From the NCBI RefSeq assembly GCF_963676685.1, contig NC_092357.1, positions 68,414,971 through 68,478,970 of the forward strand: a stretch of 64,000 nucleotides of DNA, given 5' to 3'. The stretch is from Mytilus edulis. Taxonomy: Eukaryota > Mollusca > Bivalvia > Mytilida > Mytilidae. The position numbers and the translations under genes are program-made. Shown piece by piece: positions 11,664 through 23,321 of the stretch (within the stretch, counting starts at the first letter, position 1; each line of letters begins with the position of its first letter). The notes below the pieces were generated by a model. It made no database searches and was not told where the DNA came from. It was given only the letters and a program-made list of their open reading frames with translations.

Positions 11664-11978
11664 ATGGTGAAAACTTGTTGTGTTTACAAGTGTCGAAATC
11701 GGGCAAATTCTGTGGCAAAAGTAAACAATATTAGTTTCTTTCGATTTCCAGCAAATAAGAAGAAACTTCAAGCATGGATAAAAGCCGTGAACAGAGAGGA
11801 TTGGGAACCGAATGGACACACAAACATATGCTCTGACCATTTTGTGTTCGGATGGCATAGCGACGATCCGAATGATGACAATTATGCCCCAACTCTGTTC
11901 ATACAGAAAGAAAACAAGAAGCTTAAGAAATTAGGGAAAAAGAATGACAAGATCGCTAGTTATAAAAGCCCAGAAAAG
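11664..11978 (+). CDS. THAP-domain protein, exon 1
   Basis: This exon encodes the N-terminal THAP zinc finger of a probable DNA-binding protein, likely nuclear. The C2CH zinc ligands are visible: CCVYKC at residues 5-10 and CSDHF around residues 56-60, plus a FRFP block near residue 27, a tryptophan in AWIKAVNR, and APTLF around residue 78 in the position of the family's AVPTIF motif. The start is the first ATG of the frame ('ctgaaATGG') and puts the THAP domain at the extreme N terminus, as is usual. After a lysine-rich stretch the frame meets a donor ('aaaag|gtattg') after codon 105, phase 0. Continuing past it would add only 18 low-quality residues. The matching acceptor is at 15144. Family role (sequence-specific DNA binding, or a domesticated transposase relative) is established knowledge; this protein's target is unknown. 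Confidence 0.85.
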
Positions 11979-12539
11979 GTATTGATATTTAAAAACACAA
12001 AAAAGGGGGAGGGGAACATTTCAACACATTCCTGAAGTAATGCTTCAATTCATCAATCGAAGTTGCATGCATTCCAAAGCCCAGCAAACTGGGGTGTACT
12101 CTGAAAACAGATATAACCCCACTTTTTCTATTATCAATGATTATGAGCCCAACCTGTTATAGGGACAGAAGAATTTGGTCTAACATAAACCTTAATCCTT
12201 GAGGCATTTGATATTTTTTTGGGCCAATATTCAACGTGGAATTTAACTTCTGTTCAACATGTTCATTATTTCTTGTTGACAATGGTTGATAAGAAATTGT
12301 TTACTCACAATCACATTCCTCCTATTCATGGTGGTGCTTTACTGTTCTCAGACAGTTTATAGAGATCTCCATGGATGAAAATTTAATGATGGAGAAAAGT
12401 TCAGCATGACCAAATTCCACGTCTAGTCCTTGTCAGAGTGATCTAGATCATTTGATCTCTGTTTTTCCTTGTAAGGAATGGTGAACAGGCTGATATATAT
12501 TGCTTATTTTATTTATTTCTACATAGAATGACAATTATG

Positions 12540-12862
12540 ATGCCCCACCTACGATAGTAGAGGGGCATTATGTTTTTTGGTCTTTGCGTCCTTCTGTTCA
12601 TCGGTTTGTTCGTCTGTCTGTTCGTTCTTCCGTCCGTTTGTTCGTTTGTCTGTATCGCTTCAGGTTAAAGTTTTTGGTCAAGGTAGTTTTTGATGAAGTT
12701 GAAGTCCAATCAACTTAAAACTTAGTACACATGTTCCCTATAATATGATCTTTCTAAATTTAATGCCAAACTAGAGTTTTTACCCCAATTTCACGGTCCA
12801 CTGAACATAGAAAATGAAAGTGCGAGTGGGGCATCCGTGTACTATGGACACATTCTTGTTTT
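12540..12862 (+). repeat. 'gccccac' dispersed repeat, full copy
   Basis: It starts 'atgccccacctacgatagtag' and ends 'ggacacattcttgttt', with a 'gttcgtc' and 'gtctgtc' rich section. It lies in the THAP intron. Relatives: 14428-14587, 17841-18114 and, reversed, 41262-41650. Confidence 0.8.
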
Positions 12863-12968
12863 TATTAATTGTTATTTGTACCACTGTTTATAATGTATTG
12901 AAAGGAGGATGCAACATTTTATATAAGTCCCGAGTGTTTCAGTCATCATTAGGCCAAAATTAAAAATA

Positions 12969-13271
12969 TGTTTGTTTCCCCTCCCCCCACCCGGGTCAAA
13001 AATAAGCCCCCGGGTCAAAAAATTATTTTTTTCCTGAAAATAATTTGTTTCCATTTTTGGAAAGTGCTTGAAAGCAGAAGGATTGATAATCTACATGTAA
13101 ATAAATACACTCAAATTGAGCACAAACAACTGATAAGTGGCCTGGACTGGACAAGTCAAACCATTCATGTGACCATGCTATGACAATCACATCCAGTTAA
13201 AAAAAAAAAAAAAAGAACCTGCCTTCCTGGTCTGTTTACAAAGGGCAGACCCGGGGGAGGGGAAACAGACA
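12969..13271. repeat. Small TIR-like element with C-rich ends
   Basis: 'tgtttgtttcccctccccc' at the left is mirrored by 'gggggaggggaaacagaca' at the right. It is about 300 bp, non-coding, in the THAP intron. Confidence 0.55.
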
Positions 13272-13374
13272 TTCTTTTAAATGTTGCCTTATTAACAAAC
13301 AAATAAACCATATTAAAAGAAGCCAAATAAATGACAAGACTCAAAACTCATAAGTCAAAGTGAACTGACGAGGA

Positions 13375-13512
13375 CACTTTCGGGTCGATCCGGCCCCATG
13401 TCGATCCAGCCCAAGTTGATCCGTCCCACGTCGACTGGGCCGGATCGACTTGGGCCGGATCGACTTTGGGCGGGAATGACTTGGGGCCGGATCGGTTTGA
13501 GGCCCGAACGAC
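13375..13512. repeat. GC-rich minisatellite (gtcgatccggccc)
   Basis: Degenerate units of about 17-20 bp built on 'gccggatcgacttgg'. The composition is very unlike the AT-rich surroundings. Open frames in all three minus-strand frames here are translated repeat. Confidence 0.75.
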
Positions 13513-14020
13513 CGGATACCATGAGGACAAGGTAAATCCAAAAGATGCGGTGGCAAATTAAGACAAACAAGTCCAACCAGTCAGAATACACAGCATAACA
13601 AACTAAAAATTGAGCATAATATAGCCTTAGAACCCTGAAGAAGGCATTTGATAAGAACTTTTCATTTCATGTTGTAAAGATACAACAAATGTTCTAGTTA
13701 ACAGTTGAAATCCATCGCTTTATCATGTTTATAGCATTGTATAACAGCTTTTGAGAAGTTCTTATAAGAGGATCGTAATGGGGAATAATAGTTAAAAAAT
13801 CGTGCCAAATGACGTTAACTGTAATTTTTTGCGCATGACAATAAAACGTTCATTTTCTTTAGGTTGATAAAATTATCGACTGATTCCATTTCACGTTAAA
13901 TTTTTCCAAAAATAATAGTTGATGGGTAATAAATTGAGATCTCTGACAAACATGACAAATATTATGCAAAGTTTAACCAATTATATATATGATGCCAGTG
14001 GTAGCAGATTATGTATGTTT

Positions 14021-14145
14021 CAGGCTGGATTTAGAGGGGGTTCCCCCTTTTTACATGTATGGGAAAAATTGGTTGAAATTATAGGAAATTGCTGAAGCTT
14101 GACTGGAGTAGGCCCCACTAATGAAAAACTCTGGATCAGCCACTG
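14021..14145. mobile_element. CGGATCC-family MITE, short copy
   Basis: Ends 'caggctggatttagagg' and 'ctctggatcagccactg' match the family of 10188-10347. The flanking 5-mers are similar (tgttt and ctttt) but not identical. Confidence 0.6.
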
Positions 14146-14427
14146 CTTTTGACACCTGAGAGTAAAGGGCATTCCTAGGTACCCTTTTAGGGACGACATA
14201 AAAAAATCTATGAAGGATAAAAAACTTAATTCAAATAGCATAAATAGTTTGTTGATGGGTATGGTGGTGGGGCCTTGGTCGAAATTGCTGCAAGTTTTGT
14301 TTAATTGACATCGATTTTATATATACATTGTATCCTTATTCATGTTATTGGTCAATCAATTTTTCCAAAATTAAGTTAAGAGGGGGTAGGGGGGTCATTA
14401 AAAAAACTATACGAATTAAGTTTTTAT

Positions 14428-14587
14428 GCTCCACCTACGATAGTACTTAGTACTCATGTTCCCTATGGTATGATCTTTCTAATTTTAATGCTAAATTAGG
14501 TTTTTTATCCAATTTCACGGTCCATTGAACATGAAAAATAATAGTGCGAGTGGGGCATGCATGTACTTTGGACATATTCTTGTTTAT
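14428..14587 (+). repeat. 'gccccac' repeat, internally deleted copy
   Basis: Shares the head 'tgctccacctacgatagta' and the tail 'ggacatattcttgttt' with 12540-12862 but lacks the middle. Confidence 0.75.
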
Positions 14588-14844
14588 CCTACATCATGTA
14601 CATTGAACTTTTGATGTGGTCCCTTACAAATATAATGCCAATTTGGTGTACAAAAGAGAAAGAATAAATAAATGGAAGAGTGCGCATGAACATTGACTGA
14701 GAAGAGAACAAAACTCATACATTGTACACCATGTACACAGGCCTTATAGAATATCTAAAAAAATAACCAAAGAAAATGATCTCAGCTGGTTTACATAATA
14801 ATATCAATTCTTAATGATACATGTATGTCTATTTTAAAATAAAA

Positions 14845-15005
14845 TGTGGTATGATTGCCAATGAGACAACTCTTCACCCGAGACCAAATGACAGAAATTG
14901 ATACAACTATAGGTTACTATAATGTACTGAGCCTTCAAAAATAAGAAAAATCCATTCCACATTTTAGCTATAAAACCGGATTTAGTGTCTACAGTACTGT
15001 CATCT
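14845..15005 (+). repeat. 'ggtatgattgccaatgagac' dispersed repeat
   Basis: A truncated copy of a family that recurs at 29041, 31943, 53951 and 57571. Confidence 0.7.
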
Positions 15006-15143
15006 ATATATGCAGTCATCACCTAACTTTGTTAACAGAAAACAACATTTATATTTAATACCCTTTTCTTTAAAAAAAACCCCCAAAAATATGTAAACAT
15101 AGATATATAATTAATTTAATTATAAATTGCATTTTTTTTAAAG

Positions 15144-15695
15144 AGTACAGCTTCAGTAGAAGAGATAACCAATTTCTCCGATGCTTTTAGCATGTTAACC
15201 AGGGGAGATAATCCATCATCAAGCACAGACTCTGCAACAGACCCGCCATGTGACTACCTCAACACAGAACTTGTATATCCAGATCACCTCAAGGACCACT
15301 TGTATTGTAAAGCTGTACCGTGGCCTGGACCTAAACGAAAACAGAAACATAAAAAGTCTCAAACTCTTAGCCGGGAATCTGCAGCGGAAACCCTTTTATC
15401 TCTATGTCAGGTTCAAATACCAAATAAAGATGACTCTAGATCTCTGAATGGAGATATGCATTATTCAAGTGAAAGTTTTAATCCTGATCTTCATACATTT
15501 AGTAACATTAATCTTGAACATCATCAATGGACAGAGTGTATTTCAAATGAATTTAAAATTCATAATGACAATGCACAACATCACTTGACTCATATTTCTT
15601 CACTTGATAGTGAAACCGAACATTCAAGTACTCATGAAAGTATAGAAAATCCTGAACTTCATACAGTTATAAATGAACTTAATCATCATATATGA
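15144..15695 (+). CDS. THAP-domain protein, exon 2 (C-terminal)
   Basis: This is the likely last exon of the THAP gene begun at 11664. A pyrimidine-rich tract and 'ttaaag|agtaca' give a phase-0 acceptor, and the frame stays open for 183 codons to TGA, joining exon 1 in phase to give about 288 residues. An internal ATG at 15192 would also open the frame, but the 16 codons before it are open too and reach the acceptor. The sequence has a basic block (PGPKRKQKHKKSQ), a possible nuclear localisation signal, then a serine- and histidine-rich acidic tail with no recognised domain. An additional exon in the 3.2-kb intron cannot be excluded. The following 3' region is AT-rich. Confidence 0.7.
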   Translation, partial: STASVEEITNFSDAFSMLTRGDNPSSSTDSATDPPCDYLNTELVYPDHLKDHLYCKAVPWPGPKRKQKHKKSQTLSRESAAETLLSLCQVQIPNKDDSRSLNGDMHYSSESFNPDLHTFSNINLEHHQWTECISNEFKIHNDNAQHHLTHISSLDSETEHSSTHESIENPELHTVINELNHHI

Positions 15696-16272
15696 AGTAG
15701 AGTTATAAAACTGTTTATAAGCCATGTTATTTACAATAATTCATTTTAGTTGTTAAATCATAATTATCATATTATTGTTTCTGTTTCAAGTTCAAAAGTC
15801 TTTTTTTTACTCACATTATTTTTTTTTGTCAAACAATATTATAAATATATATACATGTACTTCAATGGAATCACTCTGAGATATAACAATCATTATAACC
15901 ATGTTACCATACTATTTTGAAGTTTCCATATGGCATAAATCACTTTTTTACTCATTTTCATTGTTCAATGGGTAATACTATTTAAGGAGATACCCAATGC
16001 TTACATGTAGAGTTGACTCTTTTAGTTATCATAAAAACTTTTACCTGTTGACAAAATTTATATAAAAAAATTTAAACCTAACAACTTACAAGAATAATTT
16101 CTTTGCATATATATATATATATATAACAGTTTGACAAACCCTAATTTTGATTTTTCTGTATTAAGAGTGTGTGATTAAAAAAAATGATTGTCTGAATTTT
16201 GAAGAACTATATCCTTTAGGTATTCTTTACCCATTAAGTCACAAAGAATATTTTATGATTACATTGTAATAG
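15696..16272. other. Probable 3' UTR and intergenic DNA
   Basis: AT-rich, with an (AT)n run near 16108. I found no nearby AATAAA, so the end of the THAP transcript is not located. Confidence 0.4.
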
Positions 16273-16424
16273 CAATGGCTGATCCAGGGGGGAGGGGTGT
16301 TAAGGGTTGAACCCCCCCTTTTTTTTTGGACAATCAATGCATTTGAATGGGGACATGTGGTTGGAACACCCCCTTTATCCTGGGTTGGGAACCCCCCTTT
16401 TTCAAATGGCTGGATCTGCCCCTG
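16273..16424. mobile_element. CGGATCC-family MITE
   Basis: Ends 'caatggctgatccagg' and 'ctggatctgcccctg'. Flanks aatag and aataa are a near-perfect 5-bp duplication, consistent with the clean copy at 10188-10347. Confidence 0.75.
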
Positions 16425-16964
16425 AATAATGTAGTGTAATAAGTAAACAATTTATATTTTTTTGTAGTTTAGCATATTTAATGATTAACTTATAATTTAA
16501 GTAGCATTGTATCAATGTCTATTTATTAATAAGTAATAATTTTAACCTTTACATGTGTATTTCAAACCCCTTGTATTTTCCTTAAATTATTTGCGCAGAA
16601 CTATTTTAAATTTACTAGGTAACCATGGTTACTTATCCTTCTATTTGAGCAATACCTTCCCCTAAGGGCCTTTAACTTAAATATTCATTCCTTTACCTGT
16701 AGTGGGTCTCATTAGGTCTAAGCTTGTCACGAGAATTGCCTATTTTTTTGTAATTGTGACATATGAAAGTCAAATTATTCTGCCATAAAAAGGGGAAATG
16801 AAGTCTAGCGGGACACGGGAAACTACAAAAAAATGTGAATTGTTTATGTACATCGACTAAGCGGGATACGGGAATCTGACAAAACAGTAAGCGGGATCCA
16901 GGATCAAAACCCCCTAATGAGACATGTCAGTTTTATATTTTTTTTAACATTTCAGGCATGCAAT

Positions 16965-17438
16965 GGGCCATTCCAGTTAATATCTGCTAAAGGAGGATGG
17001 ATGGTCCTTTCTGAGGGGTGTAAAATTTATACATCTTAGGGGTGAAATTTTAGCTTTTTTCATCTGACACATACACTTATACGCAAAAATTTCTGAGGGT
17101 CTTGCAGCAGTAAATAATTAAAAATAATTACATCTTAGGGGTTACAAAAAATACCTATTTCAGATCTTAGGGGTGCTTTGGAATGTAGACAGTTTCATAT
17201 CATGCATTATCTGGTATTGTATTTATAATTCTGATGGGTACAATCCTTGCAGTAAAAAATTCTGATAGGTCATTTTTCCCATGAAAGCCCATCCAACCAA
17301 TATGAACAGAAACACTACATCTGATAGGTCTTAATTTATAGATCTGATAGGTATTTTTTCATGATGTTTTTTTCTGATAGGTATGAAATATAATCTCCCT
17401 ATCCATCCCCACCTGTTAGAAATTAAATGGAATGGCCC
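16965..17438. mobile_element. 474-bp TIR element with AAT target duplication
   Basis: Inverted ends 'gggccattccagttaat' and 'attaaatggaatggccc', flanked by 'aat' on both sides. A 3-bp duplication is typical of PIF/Harbinger MITEs, so that superfamily is plausible. Internal 'tctgataggt' and 'tcttaggggt' blocks are repeated. It has no coding capacity. Confidence 0.75.
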
Positions 17439-17840
17439 AATATCAATTGGAAAGTAAAAAGAAAGCTTTCTAAATAAGATTGAAATGAAGAAAGTAAGAA
17501 AGTCATGGGGTGACCAATGAAATTTATCTTTTGGTCAATTAAAAATGAACTTATACTTGAAAAATTAATTTAAAATTTCAGGTCTTGATGCATATGGAAT
17601 GGCTTTTTTTTTTAAATTATTCTATATAAATGTTATATTTAATTTTGCATGAATAGAGTTATATATGTAATATAGTGAGAGCTATTTGATTTTGTTGGAA
17701 GAGTTGATAGTATTAAAGGATAGTGTATATGTACAGTCAGAGGTCAATTTTGAAATTCAGCCATTTATTTGATATTAAACACATTTTTAATAAAAGTTCT
17801 ATTATTGTTATTTACAATGTATGGTCCCTTATGAATTTCA

Positions 17841-18114
17841 TTTTATGCACCCTTTATGGGCATTATGTTTTCTGGTCTGTGCGTTTGAGCGTTCGTCCGT
17901 CTGTCCCGCTTCAGGTTACATTTTTTTGTTCGAGATAGTTTTTGATGAAGTTGAAGTCCAATCAACTTGAAAATTAGTACACATGTTGCCTATGATATGA
18001 TCTTTCTAATTTTAATGCCAAATTAGATTTTTACCTCATTTTCATGGTCCAATGAACATAGAAAATGATAGTACGGATGGGGCATCCATGCACTAGGGAA
18101 ACATTCTTGTTTCC
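17841..18114 (+). repeat. 'gccccac' dispersed repeat copy
   Basis: Shares 'gttgaagtccaatcaacttg', 'tatgatctttctaattttaa' and the tail 'acattcttgtttcc' with 12540-12862. Confidence 0.75.
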
Positions 18115-18226
18115 ATTCAATATGGAAATGTCTTCAAATTATAAATGAATAATTATAAACTTGAAAGAAAGTTGTTTGTATAAAGAAATAATGATATTCT
18201 ACAATTTAAAATCATTTAGCCTTATA

Positions 18227-18403
18227 CAGTGAAACCTGACTAAACCGAACCCTTTCGGGACTTGAGATTTTGTTCGGTTTTGGCAGGTATTCGGTTTGAT
18301 CAGGTTCACAATGCATAAAATGTGATATGATTGGTCTTCAGAACAAGTTTGGATTAGACAGGTTTCCGGTTTATTCAGGGTTCGGTTTTATCAGGTTTCA
18401 CTG
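18227..18403. mobile_element. 177-bp Tc1/mariner-type MITE
   Basis: Ends 'cagtgaaacctgactaaacc' and 'ttatcaggtttcactg', flanked by TA on both sides. Internal 'gttcggtttt' motifs recur. TA target sites and CAGTG-like ends fit Tc1/mariner-pogo derived MITEs. Confidence 0.85.
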
Positions 18404-20340
18404 TATATTAAAAAAGTATCTGTATATCAATATTTTTATATTTATAACAGTTTCTCTGTAATGGGGCATATTGCAATTCTGCTAATTTTTCAAAATTCCA
18501 ATACTACGTTTCTGCAAAATTAAAGTTAAGGTTTCCAGAAATTGTATTTATTACTTTTCCAGAAATTTACCTAGCAGTAAATTATTAATATTGTAATATA
18601 TGTTAGAAAAATTATTTATTTCATATTTTTTTACAAAAAAGGTTCCGATCTTATATCTGCCAATTTGCGGAAACGTAAAACGCCTCACAACAAAAAACAA
18701 CAAAAAACTGCACACTTTCATAATGATTCTCACTTTTCAAATATTGTAATCAAAAGTGGAACTAGAATAAAATGTTTACAAAGTTTTAATAAAATGTTTT
18801 TCTGTTTGTATTATACATGTATAGAGGAATTATTGATATGCGAAACTATTTTGATCTAAGGCTGTAGGCCTCAGAGTCTCAGACCACAATTAATTCCCTT
18901 TGTTCGTGGTCTCCTCAGACCACAATTACTTCCCTTTGTTCTTGGTCTAGGAATATAGTTCCCAATTATTATATGGGGTATTTCTTCCTAAGTATACTGT
19001 CTACTGTTTTCTTTGAAATGTTTACTATTTAAGTGGTCCTATCAATGTATCAGTTGCATTTATATTGAAATAAGTAAAACATGTGGAAAAAGATTGTTGT
19101 TGAAAGAAAAAGTAGTGATTTGGCCAAAATGAAAGTAGGGTCCTCATTTATTCAAGATTCCAATCCTAGATTGTCCTGGGACAAGCATATTTTATTAGAA
19201 GAATAATGGTCTATAAGCAATTAAATTTATTTTGTGTTTGACATGGTGCAAATTTTTTAATTCAACTTGACCTTAACCAAAAAATGCATAGTAGCCAAGG
19301 GAAAGAATAATTGTGTTCTGAGGCCTGTAATCCATCAATGTTTCATTGTATGTATAATGTAAGAAAGAAAATCTATATATTTCTCATGGATGTAGTTATA
19401 TTGTTAACTGTCAATTTGTTTGTGACATTATTTAATTTAGCGTATATTTAAAAGTGGTGGAAGATATTTAAATTGAGGAGCAACATGTTATTTTTTTTAT
19501 TTCATCTATTAAAACAAGTTTTAAATTTATTTCTTTTCCATTAATAATTTTTGAAAAACAAAGAAAATCCAATATATGAAAAGTAACTTTTTTTGTTTTC
19601 GCCCGTTTTCTTTACAAAAATCAAAGTTTATAAAAGGAAAGGGTGCTATTGGTCCCTATTCTGATGAATGTTTATTTCACAATTTATTTGCTACAAGATA
19701 AAACAAAATCTTATTGCAAAGTAATAAAGATCAAACCAAAATCTTCTTTATCATATTTAAAAAAAAAAAAATCTATGAAAGTTATTTGACGAGAAAAAAA
19801 GACCAATATATACTCAAAGTAACTTTTCTTGGAAGTTTTATTTAATAATAAAAAAATAAATAATAAAAGATATAAAAAGATGTGCTATTGGATCATGTTC
19901 TGCATCATTCAAATTTTAAAATATATTTGCTACAAGATTCTTAAACTGAGTGATTAATAATTTAGACAACTTTTTATTTTTAATTTTCTAAGAAAATATT
20001 TCGAAGAGGAAAAGAAAAGTTGGATAGATAGTTTGTTTTCATTGTTAAATTTGCTCTCAATTCATTTCAACTTTTTTTTAACTCACATTTTCATTATTAT
20101 TAACCTTGTTTTATTTTCAGCAGTTTTCTCTAAAAGACTTAAGTTCATAAAAATTAAGGAAGGTTTCTATTGGTCCATTCTAAAATCATACAGATTACAC
20201 GTTACAAAGTCTGAGTGCATAGTAATAGCTCTTATTAGTCATATGGATGACCACCAAATGTTATGATATTATTTTTTTGTTATCATGGTTGCTATATATT
20301 ATATTAAAATGTTTTAATTCAGTTGATATGTGTAGTTTGT
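18404..20340. other. AT-rich non-coding stretch with degenerate repeats
   Basis: A 'cagaccacaatta' block is duplicated at about 18877-18950, and a degenerate unit carrying 'gctattggtcc' recurs about three times (19640, 19885, 20165). I see no gene. Confidence 0.5.
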
Positions 20341-20639
20341 TGTTTTTAGTCCCCTACTGATGAAGTCAAAGGGGACTTTAGGTTTGCACTCCTTCCATCT
20401 GTCTGTCTGTCCATCAGTCAGTCCGCAAATCAACTTTCCACATTTTTTTTAGCTCACCTGGCCCGATGCGCCAAGTGAGCTTTTGTCATCACTTGGTGTC
20501 CGTCGTCCGTCTCCGTTGTCGGCGTAAACTTTTACATTTGAACTTCTTCTAGAGAACCACTGAATGGAATGAAACCAAACATAGCATGAATGTTCCTTAT
20601 GAGGTGCTGACCAAGTGTTGTTACTTTGTAGCCGATCCA

Positions 20640-21590
20640 TCATCCAAGATGGCCGCCAGCGGGGGACTTAGTTTAACATAGGACCCTATTGGAAATACAT
20701 ACAAATGTCTTATTTTAGAGAACCACTGAATGGAATGAAACCAAACATGACATGAATGTTCCTTATGAGGTGCTGACCAAGTGTTATTACTTTGTAGCCG
20801 ATGCATCATCCAAGATGGCCGCCAGCGGGGGACTTTGTTTAACACAGTAACCTATGGTAAATATATACACATGTCTTCTTTTAGAGAACCACTGAATGGA
20901 ATGAAACCAAACATAGCATGAATGCTCCTTATGAGATGCTGACCAAGTGTTGTCACTTTGTAGCCGATCCATCATCCAAGATGGCCGCCAGCGTGGGACT
21001 TAGTTCAACATAGTACCCTATGGGCAATACATACAAATGTCTTCTTTTATAGAACCACTGAATGGAATGAAACCAAACATGGCATGAATGTTCCTTATGA
21101 GATGCTGACCAAGTGTTATCACTTTGTAGCCGATCCATTATCTTAGATGGCCACCTGCGGGGGACTTGGTTTAACATAGGACCCTATGGGAAATACATAC
21201 AAATGCCTTCTTGTAGAGAAGCACTGAATGGAATGAAATCAAGCATGGCACGAATGTTCCTTATGAGGTGCTGAACAAGTGTTGTTACTTTGTAACCCTT
21301 CCATTATCCAAGATGACCGCCGGCGGGGAACTTAGTTTAACATAGGACCCCATTGGAAATACATACAAATGTCTTCTTTTAGAGAACCACTGAATGGAAT
21401 GAAATCAAGCATGGCACGAATGTTCCTTATGAGGTGCTGACCAAGTGTTGTTACTTTGTAGCCTTTCCATTATCCAAGATGGCCGCCAGCGGGGGACTTA
21501 GTTTAACATAGGATCCTATGGGAAATACATACAAATATCTTCTTTTGAAGATCCACTGAATGGAATGAAACCAAATGTATCATGAATGTT
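20640..21590. repeat. 166-bp tandem array
   Basis: The block 'caagatggccgccagcgggg' recurs at intervals of about 166 bp (20647, 20813, 20979 and onward) in about six copies, with a further copy beyond the insertion at 21597-22047. Confidence 0.9.
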
Positions 21591-21596
21591 CCTTCT

Positions 21597-22047
21597 GGTC
21601 CGAGTACACAGTTATCGTCCTTTGATTTTCGTTGTCCACGAATATAGTCCTTAGTGTGGACAGTGTGTTACTTGCCAATTTTTGTTATACCCCTTCCAAA
21701 TTTATTTCTCCATGTTTTATGCCTCATATAGCAAGTTAGGGGGTGAAATGACACTGTAAAAAAATTTGGGTCATAAATATTAATGTAAAGTAGTGATTAG
21801 GTCCTGCTGAAAAAGGTAAAAAATTAGCACTTCGGAAGCTGTCAAAAGATTTCAAGACCCCCTTAAAATAAAATTGTCCATATTTTGAGTTAGAGCTGAT
21901 GAAGTTTTCTATAATTTTGATATAATTTGTCCCAAAAGTAGTCCAACACACTGTAAAAATATTATTGAGAAAGCGCAGGCGGGATTTTTTAAATTTTCAT
22001 TTATCGTCTAAAAGAAATGCACTACGAAATAACTGTGTACTCGGACC
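21597..22047. mobile_element. 451-bp TIR element inserted in the 166-bp array
   Basis: The 19-bp inverted ends 'ggtccgagtacacagttat' and 'ataactgtgtactcggacc' are perfect. The host 'ttct' is duplicated at 21593-21596 and 22048-22051, and removing the element restores the repeat unit ('gttccttctgagttgctgacc'). No transposase is encoded and the superfamily is not assigned. Confidence 0.88.
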
Positions 22048-23273
22048 TTCTGAGTTGCTGACCAAGTGTTGTTTCTTTGTAGCCGATCCATCATCCAAGA
22101 TGACCGCCAGCCGGGGACTTAGTTTAACATGGGACCCCATGGGAAATACATATAAATGTCTTCTTTAAGAGAACTACTGAATGAAATGTAACCAAATATA
22201 ACAATATTAAACCAAATTTGGCCTAAAACATCTGTTACAATTTTTGTCGAGCCTGCAACTTTTGTTGCAGAAAGCTCGACATAGGGATAGTGATCCGGCG
22301 GCGGCGGTGTTAGCTCACTTCTTAAAAGCTTTATATTTTAGAAGGTGGAAGACCTGGATGCTTCATACTTTGTATATAGATGCCTCATGTTACGAAGTTT
22401 CCATCAGTCACATGTCCAATGTCCTTGACCTCATTTTCATGGTTCAGTGACCACTTGAAAAAAAAGTTCAGATTTTTTGTAATGTTGAAGTCTCTCTTAT
22501 TATAAGTAATAGGATAACTATATTTGGTATGTGCGTACCTTGTAAGGTCCTCATGCCCGTCAGACAGTTTTCACTTGACCTCGACCTCATTTCAGGGCTC
22601 AGTGAACAAGGTTAAGTTTTGGTGGTCAAGTCCATATCTCAGATACTATAAGCAATAGGGCTAGTATATTCGGTGATTGGAAGGACTGTAAGGTGTACAT
22701 GTCCAACTGGCAGGTGTCATCTGACCTTGACCTCATTTTCATGGTTCAGTGGTTATAGTTAAGTTTTTGTGTTTTGGTCTGTTTTTCTCATACTTTATGC
22801 AATAGGTCTACTATATTTGTTGTATTGAATGATTGTAAGGTGAACATGTCTAGCGGACAGATGTTATCTGACCATGACCTCATTTTCATGGTTCAGTGGT
22901 CAAAGTTAAGTTTTTCAGTTTTGGTCTTTTTATCTGATACTATACGCCATAGGTCAACTATATTTAGTGTATGGAAATATTTTATGATTTATATATTAGT
23001 CGCGCAGGTTTTATTTGACCTTGACCTCATTTTCACGTTTCATTGCTCAGTGTTAAGTTTTTGTGTTTTGGTCTATTTTTCTTAAACTATAAGTATTAGG
23101 TCAACTATATTTGTTTTATGGAAGCATTGTTAGCTGTACATGTCAGCCTGGCATGGTTCATCTGACCTTGACCTCATTTTCATGGTTCATTGGTCTTTGT
23201 TTAGTTATCTTGGTTAATGTAACGTTTATGTATTCAACTTTGTATTTATTTGGCTTTTTAACTGTTTTGATCT

Positions 23274-23321
23274 GAGCGTCACTGATGAGTCTTATGTAGA
23301 CGAAACGCGCGTCTGGCGTAT
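23274..23321 (+). ncRNA. Hammerhead ribozyme with intact core
   Basis: Both conserved core blocks are present: CUGAUGA at 23282-23288 and GAAA at 23302-23305. Stem II is GUC/GAC (23289-23291 with 23299-23301) around a 7-nt loop. Stem III is very short (A-U, C-G, G-C with a 2-nt loop, 23305-23312), and the cleavage triplet is GUC at 23311-23313. Stem I pairs GCGUCA (23276-23281) with UGGCGU (23314-23319) using two G-U wobbles. Hammerheads with such short stem III are known in Penelope-like elements and in small retrozyme-like circular RNAs of animals; they generally need two copies to cleave efficiently. The surrounding 130 bp is shared with 40389-40512. Confidence 0.82.

Noticed and set aside
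11544-11858. 104-codon minus-strand frame
   Set aside because: Antisense to THAP exon 1, whose zinc ligands and start are clear.
13341-13591. Three overlapping minus-strand frames rich in Pro/Ser
   Set aside because: All come from a GC-rich minisatellite that is open in every frame.
20449-21177. Family of four similar minus-strand frames
   Set aside because: They are the 166-bp tandem repeat translated repeatedly; similarity follows from the DNA repeat.
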